Assembly: GCA_022264855.1 (NCBI GenBank)
Contig: JABYQU010000064.1
Location: 119,516-183,515 of the forward strand
DNA from: Lenzites betulinus
Taxonomy: Eukaryota > Basidiomycota > Agaricomycetes > Polyporales > Polyporaceae
DNA: 64,000 bases
Direction: 5' to 3'
Positions 48,584 through 58,315 of the stretch are shown piece by piece (the stretch's first letter is position 1; every line of letters begins with the position of its first letter). The notes below the pieces were generated by a model. The model ran no database searches. It was given only the letters and a program-made list of their open reading frames with translations, and was not told the DNA's origin. A program made the position numbers and the translations under genes.

Positions 48584-49402
48584 ATGGCTTCAAGCTCTAC
48601 ACACCCTATCGATTCAACGACCACCGACACAAGCCCTACCCTCGAAATCCCCGTCTACATACATCTACCCTTACACCCGGACACCGGAGAACGTGTACGA
48701 CATGTCTCCCCTCCTTCCTCGTTCCCATTGCTCAAACCACTTTCCCACATAGCGGCAACTCCTCGTCACCGTCTACATCCGACGTGTCGATTCCCGCCGT
48801 ACGACGATAGACGCTACATGGGATGAAATCGCTACACCCCATCCTTACCAACCGGCACCGATGCTCCCAAGACCGTCAGCACCCCAAATCGACGGTGTTC
48901 TGTTCTTCATGCCGCGCAACGCAATGATCTCTCCGATATATATTGTGGTATCACGCGTCTTCAACGTCCGACTCCGAGTACGTCCTGCCTCGATCTTCTC
49001 CTACATCGCTAGATGAGCCTTACAAGACAGGCCAGACTGCTCATCGCGATCTCGGTAAACGAATGGATCCCCACCGACGACGACACCCTCCGTGTCGACG
49101 TCGACGCTCGACACCTCGACAACGGCTCACGAGCTGCACGAGCCATCGCCCTTCTTCCCCCCGACGCGGACACCTTACGCGCGATTGAGACATTGTACAA
49201 CAATGCAGACGCGCTCCGTGCGCTCCTCGCACGCCTCCCAGGTCAGTCTCACACAAATACGACTTCCGCAGACTCCGGCACTCCGAACGTGGACGATCAC
49301 CGCACTACGGACAACAACGCTACTAGCGACGTCGACGGAGAGAATGACGGCATGAATCTTGATATGTCTCACGACCACACAGGAGATCATCATGTAATGT
49401 AG
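48584..49402 (+). CDS. Gene A: first member of a tandem triplet of unknown proteins
   Basis: Function unknown. Exons 48584-48694, 48753-48977 and 49031-49402 give 235 aa with two phase-0 introns. Blocks shared with B and C: an N-terminal strand (IPVYIHLPLHPDTGER), a second exon with QLLVTVYIRRVDSRRTTIDA and GVLFFMPRNAMISPIYIVV, and a third exon starting ARLLIAISVNEWIPTDDDTL followed by VDVDAR. A is longer than its siblings: after the core it carries ~85 extra residues rich in Asp, Asn, Thr and His. The alternating hydrophobic pattern suggests a beta-rich domain. Confidence 0.75.
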
Positions 49403-49510
49403 ATGTCCTACGTGACGCCACTTCTGTAATCAGAACTCTCGTACCCCACGATCTCACCCGAGCCGCTCCCCTACATCCCCGTCAACATCAACCACATCTC
49501 TTCGAACGCC

Positions 49511-50046
49511 ATGGACGGGCCCCCCACGACAGTCTGTTTTCAGATTACTCTCCCACGCATCAACGCTGAAGCACAGACGGTAGACACGACTCATAACCTC
49601 CCAACATCACCATACTAATCAAGCTTCTCCTATTAGCGATTTCTAATCATCACCGCTTTCATAACCAAGACCGACGCCCGAAATACTTGCTTCACCGCGA
49701 CCACTGCGATCCTATACTCCGACGATGAGAGGCACAGACGTGCCGGCGCTGCAATCCAAATTGGGCAAGTCTTCGACGGAGTTACGCCATTCATCCCCAA
49801 CAACGCCCTGCTCTCTCCAATCTACGCAATCGTACACCACATCGACGGCCAACCACTACTGGTATGTAAATCCTTACAACGCCCACTCAACACAGACGCG
49901 CTTACTCATTCTTCAAGCCTCGGAGACTTATCATAATATCTGTGATGCAATGGCTACCGGACGAGGCCGACACCTTGCAAGTAAACTTAGAAGCACGCCG
50001 AATGCCGCGACCTAGAGCATCACGCTCTCACCTCATATGTCTATAA
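49511..50046 (+). CDS. Gene B: second member of the tandem triplet
   Basis: Function unknown. Exons 49511-49579, 49637-49861 and 49918-50046 give 140 aa. The middle exon is 225 nt, the same length as in A, and both introns are phase 0 at matching places. Core blocks: TTVCFQITLPRINAEAQT, RFLIITAFITKTDARNT, FDGVTPFIPNNALLSPIYAI and RRLIIISVMQWLPDEADTLQ followed by VNLEARRM. It is the shortest member and ends soon after the last block. Confidence 0.73.
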
Positions 50047-50310
50047 CATATCTTATCCCACAATGCATCGATCGAGATCATAGACAATAAAGCGATCTCC
50101 GTCTGAATCTCGTACCAACCTCTTGCGATGTGCGGCCCCGCCCTACGTGCCCCTTTCATCCTGTCCAACGTGAGTCACCCTATCCGAACAATTTAAAATA
50201 CATTGCTTCCGACGTCATTGAACTCCGTCGTCTCGCCTTCCCTCAGGGGCACGTAGGCGACCGCAACACACGACCTTGTCTAACCACCATCACCGCGTAT
50301 CGTACCTACA

Positions 50311-50950
50311 ATGAACAGCAACATACGGATGGTACCAAGGACCGCTTTACCGCCCACCGACGACCCGCACACATATCTCTTGCAAATCCAGGTTGAGATG
50401 GACATCGGCCGTCTCAACGTGGAAGGCATGAAGGTAACAAGCCCTCTTCATAACCGTCAACAACGAACCAACATCCTCAATGCAGCGCATCATCCATATC
50501 CACATCACTACTTATCGTGTTCACGCCCGTCGTTCAATCTGGATAGACTCCCGTTGGCACGAGTTCGAGCGCCCCGCAACCTCCTCTTTCGAAGCACCTC
50601 CACCCCCGAGCGGCGTATCCATCTTTAGACCCCGCAACCCACTCCAGTACCCTACATACATCGTTATCGACCACATGCAAGACCTTTCATTCCGTGTACG
50701 TACCCGTAGAGCCACCACAACCCCCTCATACTTAGCGCCACCTTTTACTTAGCGACCCATCATCATAGTCCTGCGAGCCAACGAATGGCTCCCAGGTGTC
50801 GAAGACACGATCGACGTTCGCATCCACGTCATGAGAGCGGCACACGACCACCCTGTCCTCACCACAGCACCCGATGACATCCGCGCCATGTACCCAGATC
50901 CAGACAAGCTCATGAACATTCTCTCCATGTCGCCTCTAAACCAATTCTAG
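50311..50950 (+). CDS. Gene C: third member of the tandem triplet
   Basis: Function unknown. Exons 50311-50433, 50486-50695 and 50753-50950 give 176 aa with phase-0 introns at the same positions as in A and B. Core blocks: HTYLLQIQVEMDIGRLNVEG, RIIHIHITTYRVHARRSIWI, GVSIFRPRNPLQYPTYIVID and RPIIIVLRANEWLPGVEDTI followed by DVRIHV. The shared signature of the family is hydrophobic-F-x-P-(R/N)-N-x-x-x-x-P-x-Y-hydrophobic, then an NEW-(I/L)-P turn. Confidence 0.73.
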
Positions 50951-51201
50951 CCATTCCGATCCGTCTCCGTGCTACCTCATTACCCGCCCCTCGACACAAA
51001 CCCCTCCCATTGCCGAATTTCCAAATCTCTGTACCTCCGACGTTCTTGTCTCCGCACCGGTACATACTTCACGCGCTCACAGCGCAGCCGTCCGTTCCAA
51101 CGATGAGCTACTAAGACAAGGACCCCTGTAATGCGCCTGTATTGCAACCGATAAAATTCAGCCCTCGTTTCCGACCCGCACTTCCATCGCCAATTCCTTC
51201 C
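50951..51201. other. Spacer before G1'
   Basis: Short non-coding gap with the G1' leader; nothing specific seen. Confidence 0.4.
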
Positions 51202-52149
51202 ATGTCGGACATTACTACCCACTTCTACATGTTCAACCGAAACCCGTACATCCCTCATATCAGGGCCCGTAAGTTTTATCGTCGTTATGACTGCAGTTGC
51301 ATTGACTGGTTACCATCAGGTCGCGTCGTACACGGCTTTCCCGACGAAGGAGAAGGCGTGAAGTACAACCATACTAATCGGTGTGCTGCCATCGGTGTCA
51401 TCAACACCGTCACCGAAATCGGTCGAACGGCCCTGTTCCCTGTGCTCGCCGAGCTACTGGCGGTAAGTGCTAAGCGGGAACCCGTTTGCACGAACACAGG
51501 CTTACCATTTACTCTGCAGCCATGCAACGGCGGGGCATACAACACAACTTACAACCAACACGACGTCCTTCCCCGAACGCTACTCATTTGGGAGAAGTTA
51601 GACCGCGACGGCAGTGTCTCCCATAACTACGCCACACACGTCGTACACTTCGCCATCGACACTGAAGCACCATACAGCGCTATCCACCTCGCACTCATTC
51701 TCATCCATCTCGCAACCCAGGGCTCGTACGCCGGACCGACTACCACCGAACGAACCACTTTACCACATCCCCGGCTCGTCGACCTCATGTACTCTCTCAC
51801 CCCAAACGCCGTGTACGGCTCCGCTTACTTCACCGGGCTCGACAGCTCCTACGAACACGCCATGATATTCTCCGATGCCAACCCCTTCTACTCCTTTTAT
51901 ATCAGAGACATCACATGCCCTATTACGACGCTGCCCGAAGAAGATCGCACCATCGCGCGTACGGACATCGTGCTCTCCTGCTACCAGACAGTCACGTACG
52001 TATACTTCCGCCCCCCTCAACAGACCTATCATTTTTACCCGCTCTCACAGCGCCCTAGCCCTCCACTAATATTTCTGTCTTCTCGCTCTTCCGCTACTTC
52101 ATGTAATACACTACTGCACAATATATCGTCATCTACACCAACGAATTGA
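51202..52149 (+). CDS. G1': paralog of G1 near the right end of the element
   Basis: Function unknown. Exons 51202-51462 and 51520-52149 (296 aa). Homologous to G1 from residue ~35 on (see that entry), with the shared intron at the same site and phase; here the intron is 57 nt and would also read through in frame. Extra N-terminal residues (MSDITTHFYMFNRNPYIPHI) and a better preserved C-terminal block (LDSSYEHAMIFSDANPFYSF). The last ~45 residues are Pro/Ser-rich; a GTACGT donor near 51,995 hints that another intron may change the C-terminus. G1 and G1' bracket the accessory-gene array. Confidence 0.75.
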   Translation: MSDITTHFYMFNRNPYIPHIRARKFYRRYDCSCIDWLPSGRVVHGFPDEGEGVKYNHTNRCAAIGVINTVTEIGRTALFPVLAELLAVSAKREPVCTNTGLPFTLQPCNGGAYNTTYNQHDVLPRTLLIWEKLDRDGSVSHNYATHVVHFAIDTEAPYSAIHLALILIHLATQGSYAGPTTTERTTLPHPRLVDLMYSLTPNAVYGSAYFTGLDSSYEHAMIFSDANPFYSFYIRDITCPITTLPEEDRTIARTDIVLSCYQTVTYVYFRPPQQTYHFYPLSQRPSPPLIFLSSRSSATSCNTLLHNISSSTPTN

Positions 52150-52609
52150 CTAGCACCCAATAGGTAGCGGGGTATGCCGCGTGCCGGCGCTACAGGGTAA
52201 TATAACAGTTTTTCACTGGTTTATAACAGGAGTCGGGCGTCTATACACCTTCCCTAGTCCTTTCCAGCTCAACGGGGGCCGTTGGCTTCCAGTCGTTATT
52301 TACTTGACTTATACTCTCTGCAGGTCGTGTAGTATCTGACTAAGCATAAACGAGTCGAGGTTTAGCGGCTATTGAGTCGAGTTCGAACCTACCGGCGCTT
52401 CAGCGCTACTACTGGCAGTAGCACTAACAGGACATACTCACGCGCTGGTTAGTTGAAGACTTGACGATAGCCCAGCCTCCTAGCAGCATGCATCCGACCT
52501 CGGGCATTAAGTTGTGTCACTATTAGATAGAATACGAACTCAATTGGTCAAGGTGGAGCACAGGTGTCTCCGGGTGTCTGGTATCATTCTCTAAAAAGGC
52601 ATCTCCGCG

Positions 52610-52627
52610 ATCCCCAAGCTTGGGGAT
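52610..52627. repeat. 18-bp perfect palindrome ATCCCCAAGCTTGGGGAT
   Basis: Perfect inverted repeat with no loop, about 120 bp inside the right end. Confidence 0.9.
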
Positions 52628-52727
52628 TATTCACCATTATTCACACCCTTGTACGGCCACCTTTATTAACACACAGTTACTAACAGTTTATAACAGCTGT
52701 GAATAATTGTTTGTTATTAAACCCCCT

Positions 52728-52745
52728 ATTCTTCACTACACCCTA
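52728..52745 (-). repeat. Right terminal inverted repeat
   Basis: Reverse complement reads TAGGGTGTAGTGAAGAAT, matching the left end at 16 of 18 positions. Confidence 0.88.
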
Positions 52746-52753
52746 CACCAAGG
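52746..52753 (+). repeat. 8-bp target-site duplication, right copy
   Basis: CACCAAGG, identical to 36026-36033. Confidence 0.88.
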
Positions 52754-53760
52754 AGGTGCTACAGCGAGACCCTAACCCGAAAAGTGTGCCACGTGAAAGG
52801 CGCTAACCACAGCGATAAGATAAGACAAGAGCAGCAAACCCAATTACGGGATAACACCAACCTATATTGCCGAATCCCCGGCAACAATGATACAACGGAA
52901 CCCCGCCAGGTTAAGACAACACATAAACAACAAATGGAGGATAGACAACCAACGATATTGCAGCTACAAGTGACACACTCCGAAACTACGAAGAATAAAC
53001 TATGCTGCGTAAACAAGGAACAAGCTAAAGCCAAATAAGAAAAACTGATATAACAAACCTTAATTAAAAAAAGCAAAGAGTGTATAGACAACAATGACTA
53101 CAACCACCAAACCGAAGATAGACCTGAACTCCAATGAAACTGCTCCAAGCAATAGACAACCGCATCATTAACCTGATCCAAAATCTGATGCATGGAATAA
53201 TCCCAAACCGGCTACCACAAGTTAAATACAACACCCCACACAGAACTGAAACACAATCAGCCACCACCACACCTAAGAACATGCCAATACGGGAGCGAAT
53301 TGTGGAACCTGGAAGAAAAGGGTGGAACAAGAGACACAGAAGAGAGCCATGCAATGAATCACAGGCTAGGGAGCGAATTTGGGAGCGAAAAACTGGAATG
53401 ATTGGAAGTGCATGCTGGAATTGCAACAAAACACCTCCCTAGAATGGAATAAAACACAACATTACTGGCAGGAGAAACACACAACCAGAACTAGAACAAA
53501 AAGTCAAATGATTTAAGACAACATAATGACAAAATTCTCAAGGCCAACCTAAGTGACAGACATACCAGAAAACAATATACAAGGAGAGTTGGGCATTGTT
53601 AACCCCAAAACCCCTCCCAAAGACAATATACCAACAAACGTTCAAGCAAAGAATGGAAAAGAGTGACAAAGTAACACATCAAACTAAGACAAGCAGCCAT
53701 CCAGCTGAACAATACAAGAGCCATAATAAGGAAGATAAGCAGACCTGGAAATGCATACGT
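52754..53760. other. Right flank of the TIR element, A-rich plus strand
   Basis: About 1 kb with A-rich plus strand and frequent stops in all frames; no gene recognised. Probably old, decayed repeat sequence into which the TIR element jumped. Confidence 0.45.
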
Positions 53761-54630
53761 TGATACGGTAAGAGGTGCTCTGACGGCCGATAGCCGAGGG
53801 GTAGAGGACGTCTAGGTGTGTGATGAAGGGGAGTAAGGTCTCGAGCTCCCTAGGTTCGCTGGTAGGCCGGTCCGTGTACTGTTCGCGCGCAAGCAGGAAG
53901 GCTGCCTCTCACGCACAGGGCGGGAGCGCGCGCGGACTCGCGCTGTAGAAGGGCGCGCGCGGAGGTAAACTCAGTAACGCAACGCGCGCAGGAATAACGC
54001 AACGCTCGCAGTCAGCCGTGGGGCTTCGCAACGCAGTACGCACGCAGTAAAACGCAGGAGGAACGGAATAGACGCAATATACGCAACTGACGGTACGCTG
54101 TCACAGCGGAGAAGTCTCCAGTCGTCCTGCCTTGAAGGGGAAGCTGTTGCACGTTGAGAAGCGCGAGGGACACGTTCCCAGCAGTTGAGAGAGAGAGGGG
54201 TGGATTGTCTGGGGGGTTCGAATGCCCCGAAATGACTATGTACAAGAACGCCCGCAGGCTGAATCAAAAACACGTGCTACCACACGGAAGATAAGCGGAA
54301 ACCGGGCCCGGGATGCCTCGCGCGCCGGGAGCACTCGCCGCGCGCGATCCGACTCTTCGCGCGCCTCGTGCGCGCGCCACTGATGCGCCCAGCGGACCCG
54401 CGCGCGCGAGCAGCTAGGGCAGAGGGCTCTGGATAGCGACAGGCATTGCGCGCGCCGTGGTGAAGTGCCCCGCGCGCATCTTGACCTTGCGCGCGATGGG
54501 CTACGCGCACTGGCGCGCGACGTAGGGGGTACCGCAGTGTGCGGTGGGCTCTGCGCGCGCTGTGGTTGGCGTGCGCGCGCAAGGGTGGAGAAGGAGGGTT
54601 TCTGGCCTGGAACGCCTGTGGAGCGTATCA
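53761..54630. repeat. LTR copy 1
   Basis: 870 bp, starts TGATACGG and ends GAGCGTATCA. Directly flanked by ACGT on both sides. Rich in CGCGC words. Confidence 0.8.
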
Positions 54631-54799
54631 ACGTCAACCAGTCGCCACCCAACAAGATCCTACTCACACCAAATTTGATCAAGACCAAAGCAAACACTTA
54701 AAGCGCCGCAATCAAGTATAACACGGGGCAGTGCTGGGGATGTATCAGAAGACCTGTCACCAGAATAGAACACCTCCCGCATCAGCCCACCTGACCGGA

Positions 54800-54805
54800 T
54801 ATAAA
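54800..54805 (+). promoter_or_regulatory. TATA box
   Basis: TATAAA 48 bases before the ATG at 54,853. Confidence 0.5.
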
Positions 54806-54852
54806 GCGCAGACAAGGACACCCGCTAATCCCCCCCAGCCCCCTCCCCTACT

Positions 54853-55376
54853 ATGCCACACACCCAGAACCCCCCAGTCAGCACCCTACACGTCAGAACG
54901 AGGGGATCGGTGCCAACTTACAACCCGAGAAACTTCGCCTGGCGACACGCAATCTGGTGCAATGTCGTAATCGTGCCGACGTCGCCCATCACAGTCGGAC
55001 AGAAGGTACGACTAGTGGAGGTGCACGGACCAAGCGAAAGCCCCGGCGACGAAGATGAGGAAAGTGGCTTCGAAGACGAAGACGACGAGCCCCCCACGAG
55101 GCGAAAGACATCGACGTGGAAGGAGTGGTAACGAATGTCAGGACGCTAGAAACGGACCTGGTGGAATTCGTGGTCAAAAACGAAATCGAAGGAGCGATGA
55201 CAGAGCTGGCATACATATCGGTGGAGAACGCCCCCGGGAGGACCGTGACGCTTACAGGATGGACATGGCTCATCTCCAAAACCATGCTACCCCTCATAGG
55301 CAAGACGACAAGGAGAGTGCCAACGCTGGCGTCGACAGGGAGAGGTGACGTGCTTGGAAACTCTGAAGATGAATAA
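54853..55376 (+). CDS. Unknown protein of the LTR interval (exon structure unresolved)
   Basis: Not recognised. A first frame from ATG 54853 reads VPTYNPRNFAWRHAIWCNVV, then SPITVGQKVRLVEVHG and an acidic tail to 55,131. A second frame to 55,376 reads DVEGVVTNVRTLETDLVEFV, then ISVENAPGRTVTLTGWTWLI. The two lie in different frames and probably join by an intron (a GTACGA donor follows VGQK near 55,003), but I could not fix the acceptor. The PRN and following strand pattern recalls the A/B/C triplet of the TIR element (FFMPRNAMISPIYIVV, then DTLRVDV), which would imply shared cargo, but the match is short. Confidence 0.45.
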
Positions 55377-56341
55377 AGGACACGGGTAAGCGGTCGAAAA
55401 ACTCACCGTGAAGCAGACACTAAAAACGCAGCAGCAACGCACGCCTGTGACGGACAGGAGGCGACGCCCGGGGGTGTAGAGGAATGAGAATGACTGCACA
55501 CCGATTGTAAAGAGATACGCACCTAAGTAACGGTCGGACTGTCGCCGATTGATAATCAACGCGGCACGTGAGGCAAGAGCAGAACATCATGCGGGCAACG
55601 GCCAGCGGACATATGACCCAGAAGGAGTCCAGAACACAAAGGCACTGTAAATAGCCGTAGAAACCAATCGCAAGACGAGTAAGAGTGAACTAACCTGACA
55701 ACTGCAATACCACCGAACTAGACAACTCGCACCGATCTCCGAAGCAAACCAACCCACCACCCGAACATAAGCCTACGAAGGAGCCTGCAAACGAAACAGA
55801 CAGCGTAGAAGAGAAAAACAAACACCGAGACAACCGTCGAGTGAACTCACCGAACGATACGTAGCAACTGCGGGCCTGCAATTACAACCGCAGAACAGTG
55901 AAGACAACGCACAAAAAGCGCAGATACTGACCAAGGTCAGGCACAAGCATCAGCTCGGCACCACAACAGAACATCCCGAGCAAGCAGATATGCAGGACAA
56001 TCCCTGAACCATAGCCTAGCACTCCTCGGCTGCGAAACATCCGCACAACAAAAGTCCGAGACAACCGGAAATCTAGAGCGGTGAGGGAGGAAGCCAAAGT
56101 AGGACAAACAGAGGACACAAACAAAGACAAACCCCTGAACGTCGTGCGGGAAGGATCCGCAATAGCCATCCTCAGTGCACACGCTGGCCGCGGCGATGTG
56201 GGCGCGATCCTGCGCCCCCCTCGCCGCCGGTACCGGCGAGGCCGACCCCAACCACAACGACCACTTCCTCCTTCCCCAACTACGCGCTCCCCTCAGAACC
56301 GCTAAACTGCTGCGTACTAAAAGGCGAAAACGACTGGAACG
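55377..56341. other. Non-coding interval, A-rich plus strand
   Basis: No supported gene; frames on the minus strand are antisense shadows without motifs. Possible leader of the downstream zinc-knuckle gene. Confidence 0.4.
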
Positions 56342-58315
56342 ATGGAGCCGACGAAACATGGCAGCACACTCAGGGACGAATACACCCAAGAAGCATGGAG
56401 GATGCTAAGCGGATACTCAGCCGGGCCCGAAATCCCCCCGGAAGACCCGCGAGTAGCACACAACACCATCGTATGGGACGAGAAGACGGAGTGGGAGTGG
56501 GCCGCAACAGGGCTAGCCCCAAGTACCGGAACACTCAACTATGGAGAGTTGTACGAAGTCGAAGGTGGCATATGGTCGGACATAAACCGAGCGCAAAGCG
56601 GGGTGAGTGCGAATACGCATCCATGCGCAAGAACGACCCTGACACAGGCAACTGACATAGGAAAGGACGCGGGTGCCTGGCGCAAGCATAACGCACGGCG
56701 AAATAACAGCCCCAGCACTCCCCTGGACTGCGCGCGCGAACGAGTACTACGACTCCAGCGAAACAGCACCAGCAACGCTCGCCGAACGCGCCGACCCCGC
56801 TGCCCTATACGCAGACCTTGAACGCCACACTGCGCTCCCCCCCGCGGGCCCACCTCAGAACCACACACGAGGAGCCCAACGGACGATAACCGGACTCCCA
56901 GAGGCGCGAACAATCCTAAACGATACGACACTCAGCCGCGTCGCCCCCTCCGACACGCGCACAACGATCGAATGCCTCTCCGCCAACACCCACGCGAACG
57001 CCAGACGGCACGATGTGAGTGAACGAGACGAAAGCTCCCTGCCCCGTGCCTCCGCCGGCGGACAGCGAAGCCCATCCCGCGCCCCACCGGACGCGATCCT
57101 CGGAGACCACGGCCGACGAAGAGACGGAGAAGAACTGGAGCCCTCGCCGGAGAGGGACGAGCGCACCGACCTACTAAGCAACGTACCGCAAGGCAGCGCG
57201 AAGGACATGTGGGGGAACACGCGCGAGTACCTACCGAGCCAAGGAGAAGGAATCGTCATGGTAGACGGCGCCTCGATCGACCGGAAAGGCGCAAAGAACA
57301 CGACTGCCCTATGGAAAACGGAGAGCCTGCTCCCCCCGGAGAGCGAACTCCCGGACACCGAAACCCGAGCCCAGTACCTCACCAGGACCGGGAAGCTACG
57401 CATCACCGCCCCCCCCACCGGAGGTTTCAAAGAAGTCCACCCCAATGGCCCCCTCGACCACCTCAGACACATCTCCAGGGCAAGACTCGACACTTTCGAT
57501 AGCCTCCCGCCCGGCACAACCTGCCTAATCGACCTCTACGGCCCCGGGAAACTCAGCGAAACCAAGCTGAAAGAGATCCGCATAAGAGTCCGCCAAGCCC
57601 TGGTCGTCATAACCGGAGTTGAGGACGTCCGAGTCGAACACCCGGAACAGGGACCCCCGAAAGCAGGCTGGGACGCGCCGACGGTGTGGCTCGTATGGAA
57701 TCTACCGCCAAACGTCGTATACATGCTATACAAGCAGTTCTATTGGGACAACGACCTCGCGTCCTTCCGCATGGTATACAGACACCCCCTCCCCCCTTCT
57801 TCCTCTTCGCAGTCCTCAACCTGAAGCGAGACTGGAAAGACGTAACCAGGGTACGAGAAGCCTTCCGAGCGATGCTAGCGACGGGCGACGGATACAACGC
57901 CACCGTGCAAGCCATAAGATCGGACAGCACTACACACTTCGTGACTCCCGAAGCGGGAGCCTGGGCCGTAATAGAATCCGTCAAGGTAGACATCTGCAAC
58001 ATGGGAGGCGCGCAATACCAGTCTGTCAAGGGCCCAGTAGTCCGAATCTATGCAATACTGCCAACCATGGACATCCGCCTCTGGACCTACTGGAGAGCCG
58101 CACTCAGCGAGATCGCATTCCCCTTCGCAAACGGACCCATCAGAACTGGATGTAGATGTAAGTCCTGCCATGGAGTCGACCACACGACGATAATATGCCA
58201 CTATGACAAGAAACGTACCCCGGGCTGGATCGGAGCGACATCGCGACCAAAGGCTACGAAGGGGAAGAAGGGGAAGAAAGAGAAGACGGAGAAGGAGCAA
58301 GGGATCGAGTTCTAA
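56342..58315 (+). CDS. Gag/ORF1-like protein with C-terminal zinc knuckle
   Basis: Three exons (56342-56602, 56661-57773, 57827-58315) give 620 aa. Residues ~90-250 are charged and disordered. The globular C-terminal half includes LVVITGVEDVRVEHP, DAPTVWLVWNLPPNVVYMLY, RDWKDVTRVREAFRAM and GPVVRIYAILPTMDIRLWTY, then CKSCHGVDHTTIICHYDK, a CX2CX4HX4C zinc knuckle, followed by PGWIG and a Lys-rich end. Agaricomycete proteins ending in a similar knuckle plus PGW are familiar to me from retroelement-like loci, so a nucleic-acid-binding capsid/ORF1 role is inferred. The second intron uses an AAG acceptor just after a pyrimidine tract; without it the frames look shifted. Confidence 0.7.

Larger units (their letters stand above)
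36034..52745. mobile_element. 16.7-kb TIR element with Rep/helicase and seven accessory genes
   Basis: Bounded by terminal inverted repeats beginning TAGGGTG (16 of 18 matches) and an exact 8-bp target duplication CACCAAGG. The 9-mer GTTATAAAC occurs twice inside the left end (36073, 36139) and twice in reverse orientation inside the right end (52219, 52686). Gene order: Rep/helicase (+), G1 (+), G2 (+), G3 (-), tandem A, B and C (+), G1' (+). The end structure (8-bp duplication, TAGGG-type TIR) is that of hAT/KDZ-like DNA transposons, but no DDE-type transposase was recognised. The only recombinase-type gene is the Helitron-type Rep. Either the Rep/helicase moves the element by an unusual route, or a transposase acts in trans, or one of the unknown genes is a divergent transposase. 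Confidence 0.85.
52150..52745. other. Right subterminal region of the element
   Basis: Non-coding. Contains mirrored GTTTATAAC motifs at 52219-52227 and 52686-52694, several AACAGT/TAACAG words, the 18-bp palindrome at 52610 and the right TIR. Confidence 0.7.

Noticed and set aside
36034..52745. Starship, Polinton/Maverick or Crypton identity for the large element
   Set aside because: No DUF3435 tyrosine recombinase, no protein-primed DNA polymerase B, capsid or retroviral-type integrase was seen, and the 8-bp duplication differs from the 6 bp usual for Polintons.
54210..54235. tRNA-like B box (GGTTCGAATGCC in a short GC stem) in both LTR copies
   Set aside because: No matching A box, acceptor stem or anticodon arm could be drawn around it; probably chance or a decayed sequence.
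53971..54273. Open frame of ~100 codons on the minus strand, present in both LTR copies
   Set aside because: Conserved only because the LTRs are duplicates; no motif and Arg/Ser-biased composition typical of antisense GC-rich DNA.
55882..56389. Long minus-strand frame with hydrophobic stretches
   Set aside because: Antisense of an A/C-rich strand, which automatically yields Leu/Phe/Cys/Val-rich frames; no conserved domain or splice logic.
57686..57826. Apparent -1 frameshift in the zinc-knuckle gene across a C-rich tract
   Set aside because: A 53-nt GT...AAG intron (57774-57826) with a pyrimidine tract joins the two frames in phase, and other genes here also use AAG acceptors, so no frameshift is needed.
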